Shown: piece after piece, positions 1-6,519 of the stretch
How positions within the stretch are numbered: the first letter of the stretch is position 1
How the letters are laid out: every line of letters starts with the position of its first letter
Source of the DNA: UBA7916 sp036121365
Lineage (GTDB): Bacteria > Pseudomonadota > Gammaproteobacteria > Comchoanobacterales > Comchoanobacteraceae
NCBI GenBank assembly: GCA_036121365.1
Contig: JAZAFR010000018.1
Span: forward strand, 1 to 9,020
Length of the DNA stretch: 9,020 bases
Direction: 5' to 3'
Program-made: the position numbers and the translations under genes
The notes under the pieces: model-generated
Databases searched by the model: none
What the model saw: only the letters and a program-made list of their open reading frames with translations
What the model was told of the DNA's origin: nothing

Positions 1-1675
1 TAACTTTCAATTCTAGATCTTCCATAGCAGCTAGAACAGTTTCTACATTGATTCTCACTTGTCCTTTATCTTCAATCCAAAACCCCTCTTTATTCTCCAG
101 AATGAAAAACTCGTCCACCTCCATATTGGATTGCTCCATGGCGTTCACCACTATTTCAAACCTTTTATGAAATGAGTCAATGATAGCTTCCATTTGTTGA
201 TCATCTATCTCCTCATTCATACCCAACTTTTGTCGATTTAGATTCATCCATTTCACGATCTTGTTCTCAACAGGCAAACCTTCATTTATCGCACTGGTAA
301 CACATTTATAAAAGCTTGTTCTTAGTTCATTGTTTTCATCTGCCTCAAGAATTTCTCCAAAGTTTGCATTGCCCTGCATCATTCCTTCTGCTTGTAGTAT
401 AATATTTGCATTTCCTAAAAAGAACTGACAAGCTACTGATAAATTTGCAGCTGATGTGGTGTCAATGGATAATCTCTGCCCTTGTTGGCTTTCTGTGTCT
501 TCTTTAAGTTTGACCATAAAATATCTTTCACCATCTAAATACACAAGCCCCAATGACTTCATAATATCATCAATATTTTGTGGGAGCTCCACAGATATAT
601 CTCTCATCTTCTCTGCTATTTTTTTCGCTACACTTTCGGGGGTCTTATCTTCTGTGCTAACTACTTCTGCAATGCTATGTAAATGGCTATGCAATTTACC
701 ACCTTCTCTCAACATGGCTTTCAAATCATTTTCGTCGACATTTCCCCAACCTCGACCTGTTGTATCAATCTGACTCTGAAAAGCTGCAATAGAACCCTTA
801 TAAAATGGACTATTTTTTTCTGTAAATTGGTGATTACCTCCGATCCCCACACTGACTTGTCTGTGGTTAAACGTGCATACACGCATTGCAATAATTGAAC
901 GCATATATGGATCTTGCTCTTTTGGCCTTACTAGCATTACTTTTAAATTATTGTCTTTGTGCTTAAAGATATTTTGTAACCATTCTGGAAATCTGACGTT
1001 ACTATTTTCCGAGTTACTGTAGCCACTTATCTCTTTAATTAATTTATCTATTTTTTCCTCATATTTTCCAAGCCCTTTTTTTGCTGTTTGCACCCGCTCT
1101 AGCAATTTTTTCACTTCTTCATCTTGATCTATTTTGCTAAGAAAACCTATCTGCTTATCTAGTTGACTCATACATTCTGTCAGTTCTTGCTTAATGGTTT
1201 TTGCAAAACTAGACATCTCTTCTGTGGCTTTACACGTGTTGTCAAGTGCCATTCCCGCTTGCGACGCCGAAAAAGGCATTTTAATCGCAACTGTTCCATC
1301 TTCTCCAATTTTTATATATTCAAATTTACCTATCTCTGGTAGGATATCTTGACTTTTTATTGTTTGTAATGCCTCTATTTTTTTTTCTTTTGTGACTTCA
1401 TCTAACCATTTAGTTGCAATTGAATCTGAGGACATCATCAAATGCCTTACAAAATCTTTATCATCAAGATATTTCTTTATCAATGGATATTCGTCTAGTG
1501 TCCCCATTATGTCGTTTGTAACCTGTAGAAAATAATGATACAGATTGCCACTGACTTCTTTGGCTCCTTCCCTTTTTGACTCGAAATCTAATAGCTGTTC
1601 TAAGTTTTCTAAGCTACTATCCATTTCAAAAAGACTTTTGGCTTCATCTCTTTCTTGCATTTTAACACTATCCAT
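1..1675 (-). CDS. Uncharacterised Lys/Glu-rich, partly coiled-coil protein (C-terminus beyond window)
   Basis: An uninterrupted minus-strand frame of 558 codons runs from ATG at 1675 off the left edge, so it is 3'-partial. An in-frame TAA at 1681-1679 lies two codons upstream and rules out an earlier start. A second in-frame ATG at 1660 is the only nearby alternative, and neither has a strong Shine-Dalgarno. No signal peptide or membrane segment is visible, so the product looks cytosolic or secreted by a specialised system. Residues about 150-217 are heptad-like and charged (EEVKKLLERVQ, YEEKIDKLIKEI), which suggests a coiled coil. Three similar modules occur near residues 117-144, 377-412 and 522-551: a hydrophobic strand, an acidic turn (GEDG, LDGE, ENKEG), another strand, then an I-x-x-x-T/S/E stretch and an Ala-rich helix. 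I do not recognise the family. It is transcribed divergently from aapJQMP. An effector or structural role is possible but unproven. The long open frame makes a real gene very likely. Confidence 0.85.
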   Translation of the reverse strand, partial: MDSVKMQERDEAKSLFEMDSSLENLEQLLDFESKREGAKEVSGNLYHYFLQVTNDIMGTLDEYPLIKKYLDDKDFVRHLMMSSDSIATKWLDEVTKEKKIEALQTIKSQDILPEIGKFEYIKIGEDGTVAIKMPFSASQAGMALDNTCKATEEMSSFAKTIKQELTECMSQLDKQIGFLSKIDQDEEVKKLLERVQTAKKGLGKYEEKIDKLIKEISGYSNSENSNVRFPEWLQNIFKHKDNNLKVMLVRPKEQDPYMRSIIAMRVCTFNHRQVSVGIGGNHQFTEKNSPFYKGSIAAFQSQIDTTGRGWGNVDENDLKAMLREGGKLHSHLHSIAEVVSTEDKTPESVAKKIAEKMRDISVELPQNIDDIMKSLGLVYLDGERYFMVKLKEDTESQQGQRLSIDTTSAANLSVACQFFLGNANIILQAEGMMQGNANFGEILEADENNELRTSFYKCVTSAINEGLPVENKIVKWMNLNRQKLGMNEEIDDQQMEAIIDSFHKRFEIVVNAMEQSNMEVDEFFILENKEGFWIEDKGQVRINVETVLAAMEDLELKV

Positions 1676-1833
1676 TACTTAACTAGTGTTATAGCCTCGA
1701 TCTTTATTTTTTTCCTGTTTTTCTGAATGGATTTTTTAGTTTGAATTTTGAATAAGCTTTTGACATTTTCTGCATATACCTGTCTGCTAACATCAAACCA
1801 CACACTTAGAATGATAAAATAAATGGATAATTA

Positions 1834-1848
1834 AAGAGTCAGGCTCTT
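1834..1848. promoter_or_regulatory. Short inverted repeat overlapping the -35 of the aap promoter (possible operator)
   Basis: The 15-bp sequence AAGAGTCAGGCTCTT is a dyad with perfect 5-bp arms (AAGAG/CTCTT) around a 5-bp centre. The central loop is too small for an RNA terminator and no U-run follows. Its right arm overlaps the TTGATT proposed as -35 for aapJ, which is where a repressor would compete with RNA polymerase. Function is inferred from position only. Confidence 0.25.
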
Positions 1849-1874
1849 GATTTAAATTATTAAGGTATTATTAT
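1847..1874 (+). promoter_or_regulatory. Candidate sigma70 promoter for aapJQMP
   Basis: TTGATT at 1847-1852 and TATTAT at 1869-1874 are separated by 16 bp. They would start transcription near 1881, giving a leader of about 25 nt before the ATG at 1906. The surrounding DNA is very AT-rich, so chance matches are likely. This is the best-spaced pair I found upstream of the operon. Confidence 0.35.
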
Positions 1875-1905
1875 TAAAATATTAAGATTTCATGTGGACT
1901 ATCGA

Positions 1906-2925
1906 ATGCTGAAAAAATCATACTTTTTTCTCGGTTTTGTGTTTATGTGCTGCTGTGTTTTTGCACAGACGGGTAGTACAATTACAGAGATTAAAAATCG
2001 GGGGTATTTGAAATGTGGCGTGAGTACAGGTCTTCCTGGTTTCAGTTATATTGATGGTGATGGGAATTGGCAGGGATTTGATGTGGATTTTTGCCGGGCT
2101 ATCGCAGCTTCAATCCTTGGAGATGGAAAAAAGGTTGAGTTTTCTCCATTGGATTCAAAATCAAGATTTGCTGCACTGGCAGCAAAAGAAATTGATGTAT
2201 TGATTCGGAATACAACATGGAATTTTACGAGAGAAGCCTCATTAAATATACTGTTCCCAGCGGTGACATTTTATGATGGTCAATCTATTCTGGTGTCGAA
2301 AAGTGCAGGAGTAAAGAGCGTTCAGGAGCTTGAGGGGGCGAGTATTTGCGTGATGCAAGGAACAACCAGTGAGCTTAATTTATCCAGCTATTTTACAAAG
2401 AACAAAAAAAAGATGAAACCAATTTATTTTGACCGTTCAGAACAGATGATCAGAAGTTACCAAGCCGGTAGATGTGATGCAATGACATCAGATCGTTCCC
2501 AACTGTATGTATTACAAGGAGTACTGAAAGATCCAGACCAACATGAGATTCTCGATGAAATCATTTCAAAAGAGCCACTTGCACCCGTAGTCAGGGACAA
2601 TGACCCTGACTTTTTTAAGTTAGTTAGATGGGTTGTTTTTTCAAGTATACAGGCCGAAGAGTGGGATTTAACTGCAGAGAATTATCTTAAGAAGGCAAAA
2701 AATAACCCAGACATCAGAAAGTTTTTGGGCATGAGTGAAAATGTGGCTGAATCAATAGGCCTACCGAGGAATTTTGTCAGCAAAATATTATTAGAAGTGG
2801 GTAATTACGGAGAGATTTATGCAAGAAACCTTGGTGAAAAAAGTAACATAAATATTGAAAGGGGTAGAAATGACTTATGGATAAAATCAGATAAGGGATT
2901 GATGTATGCGATGCCAAGTCGATAG
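1906..2925 (+). CDS. aapJ: General L-amino-acid ABC transporter, periplasmic substrate-binding protein AapJ
   Basis: This is the periplasmic binding protein (family 3) that captures L-amino acids and delivers them to the AapQ/AapM permease pair. The 339-residue length fits AapJ (about 340). The N-terminus is a signal peptide: positive MLKK, a hydrophobic core, then VFA|QT, giving type I cleavage after A20. Three consecutive cysteines (15-17) lie in the core, but there is no proper lipobox. The mature start has the family hallmark RGYLKCGVSTGLPGFS, followed by GNWQGFDVDFCRAIAA, EIDVLIRNTTW, ASICVMQGTTSELNL, AGRCDAMTSDRSQLY, EIISKEPLAPVVR and VGNYGEIYARNLG, and it ends YAMPSR like other AapJ (YAPPxR). 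These agree closely with rhizobial AapJ as I remember it. The GTG at 1894 is an in-frame alternative start. I prefer the ATG at 1906 because it gives a classic signal peptide. It is the first gene of the operon, and its end overlaps aapQ by 20 nt. Confidence 0.95.
   Translation: MLKKSYFFLGFVFMCCCVFAQTGSTITEIKNRGYLKCGVSTGLPGFSYIDGDGNWQGFDVDFCRAIAASILGDGKKVEFSPLDSKSRFAALAAKEIDVLIRNTTWNFTREASLNILFPAVTFYDGQSILVSKSAGVKSVQELEGASICVMQGTTSELNLSSYFTKNKKKMKPIYFDRSEQMIRSYQAGRCDAMTSDRSQLYVLQGVLKDPDQHEILDEIISKEPLAPVVRDNDPDFFKLVRWVVFSSIQAEEWDLTAENYLKKAKNNPDIRKFLGMSENVAESIGLPRNFVSKILLEVGNYGEIYARNLGEKSNINIERGRNDLWIKSDKGLMYAMPSR
2893..2898 (+). promoter_or_regulatory. Shine-Dalgarno for aapQ inside the end of aapJ
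   Basis: AAGGGA lies 7 nt before the ATG at 2906 and within aapJ coding sequence. It supports choosing 2906 as the aapQ start despite the 20-nt overlap, and it implies translational coupling of the two genes. Confidence 0.6.
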
Positions 2926-4105
2926 AGGGCTGAGAAAGATTTCTGATCTCATTCAAGCGAGTAAAAAGAAATCAAAAGCATATTTATATTTGCAGGCATT
3001 GGCTGTTTTGGTGATGGTATATCTCGCATTCAGGGGGTATATGAATATGCAACATAACTTGAATCTTTTAGACATCACAGTGGATATGCGTTTTTTGAGT
3101 CTAGAGAGCGGCTTTGGCATCACACAAAAGTGGTTTGAGCATCACAGCCATGACAGCAACTTCAATGTACTATGGATTGGGTTTGTCAATACGGTGGTTG
3201 TGAGTGTGTGTGGGATAGTATTGTCAACTCTGGTTGGTGTTGTGATTGCATTGGCCATGCATGGTAAAAATCCATTAATAAGGGGAGTTGGTCGGTTATA
3301 TGTGAATGTCTTTAGGAATGTTCCCTTATTGGTGCAGATATTATTTTGGTATAATGTGTGGATATTAAAGATGCCAACAGTGAGAAACACCAGGTTCGTT
3401 GGTGTTTTTGCCTTTAACAATAGGGGCGTCTATCTACCAGAGGTCAATTGGACTATCTGGGTTTTCTTTGTTTACTTTGTAGTAATGGTTATGGTCTATG
3501 TGTGGTTAAGGCACAATCAGTATGAGACTGATGAGGGAAAAAAAGTTAAGAAATATGATATGATCAGGCCCTTTGGCCTAACAGGCTTGGCAGTGCTCAT
3601 AGTTTTTTATCTGGTCAGCTATCTATCGGGAGATATGGTGATGCCAAATATGGGCAAATTCAATGTGATGGGAACGCATATTTACCCTGAATTCATTGGT
3701 TTATTAGCAGGTTTGACATTTTACACAGCTGCATACAATGCAGAGAGCATGCGTGGCGCGATATTGGCGGTATCAGAGGGGCAGCAGGAGGCCTCTGATG
3801 TGCTTGGACTGACGCCTTGGATGTCATTCACAAGAGTGATTGTGCCACAAGCCTTACCTGGATTATTACCGTCATTGGCGAGTCACTACATGAATTTGAC
3901 AAAAAATTCATCATTGGGTTTAGCGGTGGGTTATCCTGAAATATTTGCGATATTTGCAGGGACTGTGTTGAATCAAACTGGTCGATCTGTTGAGGTGATA
4001 GCGATTGTTATGGGTGTTTATTTGATATTGTCTATGGCAATCATATATGGCATGAATTGGGTGAATCAAAGGCAATCCAAGTGGAAAGGGGTTAAACAGA
4101 ATTGA
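2906..4105 (+). CDS. aapQ: General L-amino-acid ABC transporter permease AapQ
   Basis: This is one of the two inner-membrane permeases of the Aap importer. The 399-residue length fits AapQ (about 400). A first membrane helix lies near residues 29-46. A periplasmic stretch follows, and the BPD permease domain begins near residue 90 with the HAAT-type WIGFVNTVVVSVCGIVLSTL. The motif FRNVPLLVQILFWYN is at about 136-150. As in other AapQ/YhdX proteins, the domain is interrupted by an insertion with extra helices (about 183-241). The cytoplasmic EAA loop that docks the ATPase is at about 291-319 (EGQQEASDVLGL...VIVPQALPG). Further helices run to residue 385. Translation is probably coupled to aapJ, and the stop codon overlaps the start of aapM. 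TTG and GTG codons are very common here, unlike in the ankyrin gene downstream. I am confident of the family. The Q versus M assignment rests on length, order and motifs. Confidence 0.94.
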   Translation: MRCQVDRGLRKISDLIQASKKKSKAYLYLQALAVLVMVYLAFRGYMNMQHNLNLLDITVDMRFLSLESGFGITQKWFEHHSHDSNFNVLWIGFVNTVVVSVCGIVLSTLVGVVIALAMHGKNPLIRGVGRLYVNVFRNVPLLVQILFWYNVWILKMPTVRNTRFVGVFAFNNRGVYLPEVNWTIWVFFVYFVVMVMVYVWLRHNQYETDEGKKVKKYDMIRPFGLTGLAVLIVFYLVSYLSGDMVMPNMGKFNVMGTHIYPEFIGLLAGLTFYTAAYNAESMRGAILAVSEGQQEASDVLGLTPWMSFTRVIVPQALPGLLPSLASHYMNLTKNSSLGLAVGYPEIFAIFAGTVLNQTGRSVEVIAIVMGVYLILSMAIIYGMNWVNQRQSKWKGVKQN

Positions 4106-5157
4106 TGTGCATTAGAAAACAGCTGACAGACTTGTATGCAAATTGTACGGCAACCCGGCCAACTTCAATTGTGAGTGTGTTGACTGTTTTTGTCATGGTT
4201 TTTTTTCTGTGGCAGCTGTTATTTTGGGCGGTGGTCAATGCCACCTGGGGCGGTTCGACTGATGGGTGCTCCGAACATGGTGCATGTTGGGTCTATGTCT
4301 CAGACAATATCTATCAGTTAATGTATGGATTGTATCCAAGGACTGAGCTGTGGCGGGTCAATGCACTATTATTGGATTATTGCATTTGGATGTTGGTGAT
4401 TGTACAGATTAGAGGACAAGTATTGCGAGCATGGTTGATGGGTATCTTTATCATTTTTGGCCCAGTGATATCATTTTACTTATTACGGGGGGAGGTATTT
4501 GGTCTAGCTCTGGTTTCACCACAGTATTGGGGTGGGCTGTGTTTGAATATTATTTTTAGTATTTTGAGTATTGCCTGTGCGTTTCCGTTGGGTTTTATCT
4601 TGGCAGTGGTGAGAAAAAAGAATTGGGGGATATATAGTTTTGTGGCCAGGGTGTTGATTGACTTAATACGATCATTGCCTTTGGTGAGTTTGTTATTTTT
4701 CGCATCGTTGGTACTCCCATTACTATTTCGGGATTACGAGGGGTCAACAAAAATAATCAGACTGTTTGCGATGTTCACATTATTTGGTAGTGGTTACATG
4801 GCAGAGGCGATTCGAGGCGGCCTACAATCTGTGGGGCATGGACAGATTGAATCAGCAAAGGCATTGGGGTTTAAGCGTTGGCAAGTTGATCTATACATTG
4901 TCTATCCGCAGGCGTTAGAGATTGCATTACCATCATTGATGAACTTGGTGATTGCATTGTTCAAAGACACGACGTTGTTATCGACCATTGCGATATTGGA
5001 TGTGGTGGCAATCATGCAGGCAACAACGGCAACATCTGAGTGGATGCCGTATTCAGTTGAGGCTTATGTTTTTGTGGGATTTGTATTTTGGTTGTTGTGC
5101 TATGGGTTATCAATATTCAGTTTGCGAATTGAAAAATCCATCAAGGTTGGAAGGTAG
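4105..5157 (+). CDS. aapM: General L-amino-acid ABC transporter permease AapM
   Basis: This is the second permease of the Aap importer and partners AapQ. From the ATG at 4105 it has 350 residues, somewhat shorter than the roughly 380 of rhizobial AapM. A first helix lies at about 22-45. It is followed by a periplasmic segment with a Cys pair in DGCSEHGACW (C55, C61) and YGLYPRTELWRV, both features I recall from this subfamily. Helices near 88-128 precede the BPD domain, which opens at YWGGLCLNIIFSILSIACAFPLG. LIRSLPLVSLLFFASLVLP and GSGYMAEAIRGGLQSV follow. The EAA loop is at about 248-276 (ESAKALGF...YPQALEIALP), then LFKDTTLLSTIAILD. The ATG overlaps the aapQ stop by one base (TGATG). An in-frame TTG at 4102 is an alternative and is better spaced (10 nt) from the AAAGGGG at 4085-4091. 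A 30-nt gap separates it from aapP. Confidence 0.94.
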   Translation: MCIRKQLTDLYANCTATRPTSIVSVLTVFVMVFFLWQLLFWAVVNATWGGSTDGCSEHGACWVYVSDNIYQLMYGLYPRTELWRVNALLLDYCIWMLVIVQIRGQVLRAWLMGIFIIFGPVISFYLLRGEVFGLALVSPQYWGGLCLNIIFSILSIACAFPLGFILAVVRKKNWGIYSFVARVLIDLIRSLPLVSLLFFASLVLPLLFRDYEGSTKIIRLFAMFTLFGSGYMAEAIRGGLQSVGHGQIESAKALGFKRWQVDLYIVYPQALEIALPSLMNLVIALFKDTTLLSTIAILDVVAIMQATTATSEWMPYSVEAYVFVGFVFWLLCYGLSIFSLRIEKSIKVGR

Positions 5158-5171
5158 TTTGGGGAAGATTG

Positions 5172-5177
5172 AGAGGA
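5172..5177 (+). promoter_or_regulatory. Shine-Dalgarno for aapP
   Basis: AGAGGA lies 10 nt before the ATG at 5188 and 16 nt before a second in-frame ATG at 5194. The spacing favours 5188 as the start codon. Confidence 0.5.
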
Positions 5178-5187
5178 TAAAAAGCGT

Positions 5188-5931
5188 ATGGTGATGCCAA
5201 AGAAAGCGGTAGAAGTAAGAAACTTAAGTCTGGAGAAAAATGGTAAGAAGATATTGAAGAAATTGAATTTTCAGATGGAAAGAGATGAGCGGGTGGTCAT
5301 TTGTGGTCCATCAGGTTCTGGTAAGACAAGTTTGATACGTTGTTTGAATGGATTGGATAAAATGACAGCTGGTTCGGTTAGGGTTTTTGGGGCAAAACTG
5401 ACTGATGATATCAAGAGTGTACAGGCGGTTAGGCGTAAGACGGGGATGTTATTCCAGTCATTTAACTTATTTCCACATTTGACAATTCTGGAAAACTGTA
5501 GATTACCGTTATTAAAAGTGAGGTCCATGTCTCAGGAAAAGGCATTGGAGATGGCAGAGTATTATTTAGACAAGGTGAAGATTTTAGATCAGGCCGATAA
5601 ATACCCGATTGCATTGTCTGGTGGTCAGCAGCAGAGGGCAGCCATTGCACGGGCATTGTGTATGGAGCCTGAGTTGCTGTTATTTGATGAGCCCACATCG
5701 GCGTTGGATCCTGAGATGGTTGGTGAGGTTTTGGACGTGCTCAATGATTTATCCAAGGCTGGTATGACGATGATTGTGGTGACACATGAGATGCGTTTTG
5801 CCAAGAAGTTTGCAGACAGGGTTGTATTCATTGATGAGGGTGAGATTGTGGTTGATACCGATGTGAAGTCATTTTTTGCCAAAAAAGATAATGTCAGGGT
5901 GAAGTCATTTTTGAGTATGGTCAGTCGGTAA
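5188..5931 (+). CDS. aapP: General L-amino-acid ABC transporter ATP-binding protein AapP
   Basis: This is the cytoplasmic ATPase that powers the AapQ/AapM channel, of the polar-amino-acid (GlnQ/HisP-like) class. The 247 residues carry every catalytic element. Walker A is GPSGSGKT (40-47), the Q-loop is Q90 in MLFQSFNLFPH, and the ABC signature is LSGGQQQR (142-149). Walker B is LLLFDE (162-167, with catalytic E167), the D-loop is SALD (170-173), and the switch histidine is H199 in VVTHEM. The protein should therefore be active. Near the C-terminus a 14-bp direct repeat (5863-5876 and 5899-5912, 36 bp apart, hence in frame) encodes VKSFF and VKSFL. It is the last gene of the operon, 30 nt after aapM. 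No convincing rho-independent terminator follows, so read-through into the downstream region cannot be excluded. The exact substrate is set by AapJ, not by this subunit. Confidence 0.95.
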   Translation: MVMPKKAVEVRNLSLEKNGKKILKKLNFQMERDERVVICGPSGSGKTSLIRCLNGLDKMTAGSVRVFGAKLTDDIKSVQAVRRKTGMLFQSFNLFPHLTILENCRLPLLKVRSMSQEKALEMAEYYLDKVKILDQADKYPIALSGGQQQRAAIARALCMEPELLLFDEPTSALDPEMVGEVLDVLNDLSKAGMTMIVVTHEMRFAKKFADRVVFIDEGEIVVDTDVKSFFAKKDNVRVKSFLSMVSR

Positions 5932-5969
5932 AGTTGAGAGTTGACAAGGTAGATAAAGTCAAAGAAGTA

Positions 5970-5975
5970 TATAAT
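5970..5975 (+). promoter_or_regulatory. Possible -10 box (TATAAT) after aapP
   Basis: A perfect TATAAT lies just upstream of the direct repeats. The only good -35 nearby is TTGACA at 5941-5946, but the 23-bp spacer is too long for a normal sigma70 promoter. If used, transcription would start near 5982, just before the repeats. Confidence 0.2.
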
Positions 5976-5986
5976 CAATAGAATTA

Positions 5987-6027
5987 AATTAGACTGTGGT
6001 ATTTATTGAATTAGACTGTAGTATTTA
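5987..6027 (+). repeat. Two 19-bp direct repeats at a 22-bp period (possible operator)
   Basis: AATTAGACTGTGGTATTTA at 5987-6005 recurs at 6009-6027 with a single change (G to A at the twelfth base). The 22-bp period is close to two turns of the helix, so two protein molecules would bind the same face. The pair lies between aapP and the doubtful small frame and just after a TATAAT. A regulatory site is inferred, and a chance local duplication is the alternative. Confidence 0.6.
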
Positions 6028-6043
6028 AAGATAGACATCGTGT

Positions 6044-6328
6044 TTGAGTCAATTAAAATGTCTCAGACAAGACGATGAAACCTATACTGTGAGTGATGAT
6101 CAGGCTATGGAAGCTGCATTACGAACAGAACATAGATTCGAAGGAAACATGGCAAAGACAATACTACAAAAAAGAAATATTCCGGAAAAAAAGATGAGAT
6201 TGTATTCCTATAAAAATAAAATAGCCGATACATTTTTTTCGCATGAAGCGCGGCACGTCGTGGTAGCGTTAGGAGTACTGGCAGTAGCAGCAGCTGCAAC
6301 TAAATATAGTCCCGGACCAAGAGTATAA
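6044..6328 (+). CDS. Doubtful small protein with C-terminal hydrophobic segment
   Basis: This frame starts at TTG 6044, has 94 codons, and has a TAG at 6032-6034 blocking extension. The product is charged over most of its length (e.g. ILQKRNIPEKKMRLYSYKNK). It ends in a possible membrane helix, HVVVALGVLAVAAAATKY, followed by SPGPRV. The start is uncertain. TTG 6044 and ATG 6107 lack a clear ribosome site. ATG 6149 follows AAGGA at only 3 nt and would give a 59-residue protein. I recognise no family. It may be a tail-anchored or small membrane protein, a decayed remnant, or not coding. The Ala/Val-rich hydrophobic end and positive flank are the main arguments for it being real. Confidence 0.3.
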   Translation: MSQLKCLRQDDETYTVSDDQAMEAALRTEHRFEGNMAKTILQKRNIPEKKMRLYSYKNKIADTFFSHEARHVVVALGVLAVAAAATKYSPGPRV

Positions 6329-6483
6329 GTAATGTTAGAAGCACTGACACTTGCAGCAGGAATGCATGATGGATTCGGACAAGAATGTAAAGATTAGTAA
6401 CTGATGAATTATGTAGAAGAGATTGTTGGGGAAATGTTATAAATAGTTAATTTTGAGAAAAAACAGAAAAAAACAGATATTGG

Positions 6484-6492
6484 TGCTATATA
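6484..6492 (+). promoter_or_regulatory. Candidate extended -10 promoter for the ankyrin gene
   Basis: TGCTATATA has the TGn extension directly before a TATATA box, a form that does not need a strong -35. The hexamer 17 bp upstream is poor. Transcription would begin near 6499, giving a leader of about 20 nt that just contains the ribosome site at 6506-6511. This suggests the ankyrin gene has its own promoter and is not only an extension of the aap operon. Confidence 0.4.
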
Positions 6493-6505
6493 AACACGAA
6501 GAGAC

Positions 6506-6511
6506 AAGGAG
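6506..6511 (+). promoter_or_regulatory. Strong Shine-Dalgarno for the ankyrin gene
   Basis: AAGGAG lies 8 nt before the ATG at 6520 and fixes this start. An in-frame TGA at 6454-6456, with no in-frame ATG, GTG or TTG between it and 6520, rules out an earlier one. Confidence 0.8.
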
Positions 6512-6519
6512 AATTACGA

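Larger units (their letters stand above)
1676..1905. other. Divergent intergenic region between the unknown gene and aapJ
   Basis: About 230 bp of very AT-rich DNA separates two divergently transcribed genes, so it should hold both promoters. A plausible promoter and small dyad for the aap side are listed separately. On the minus strand I see a TATAAC box only about 14 nt from the start codon and no matching -35, so I do not call a promoter for the unknown gene. A TTGACA at 1760-1765 on the plus strand has no good -10 at 16-18 nt. No tRNA, riboswitch or rho-independent terminator is recognisable. Confidence 0.6.
5932..6519. other. Poorly coding region between aapP and the ankyrin gene
   Basis: These 588 bp hold no convincingly conserved gene. 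Contents are a TATAAT-like box at 5970-5975, two direct repeats, a doubtful small frame (6044-6328), two tiny frames (6332-6397 and 6404-6442), and a promoter plus ribosome site for the ankyrin gene. No GC-rich hairpin with a T-run is seen, so the terminator of the aap operon is not located. The scattered short frames could be the remains of a decayed gene, but I cannot identify a parent. Confidence 0.5.

Noticed and set aside
456..898. Plus-strand frames of 105 and 71 codons (456-773, 683-898)
   Set aside because: They lie antisense inside the long minus-strand gene. Their Ser/Leu/Phe-rich composition is what the complement of a Lys/Glu-rich gene gives.
1834..1848. Rho-independent terminator
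   Set aside because: The stem is only 5 bp and no T-run follows in either direction. Both neighbouring genes start here rather than end.
3142..3420. Minus-strand frame of 92 codons
   Set aside because: It is antisense to aapQ, which has clear family motifs, and no ribosome site supports it.
4952..5194. Plus-strand frame of 80 codons across the end of aapM
   Set aside because: It is an out-of-frame shadow of aapM with Cys/Trp/Arg-rich composition.
5271..5978. Minus-strand frames of 85, 78 and 117 codons
   Set aside because: They are antisense to aapP, whose catalytic motifs are intact. They overlap one another in different frames.
5973..5988. IHF-like site (AATCAA followed by an AT-rich stretch)
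   Set aside because: The spacing to the TTR element is off by one, and such matches are frequent in AT-rich DNA.
6105..6299. Minus-strand hydrophobic frame of 64 codons
   Set aside because: It is a Leu/Phe-rich complement of the doubtful small frame, with no ribosome site and no recognisable family.
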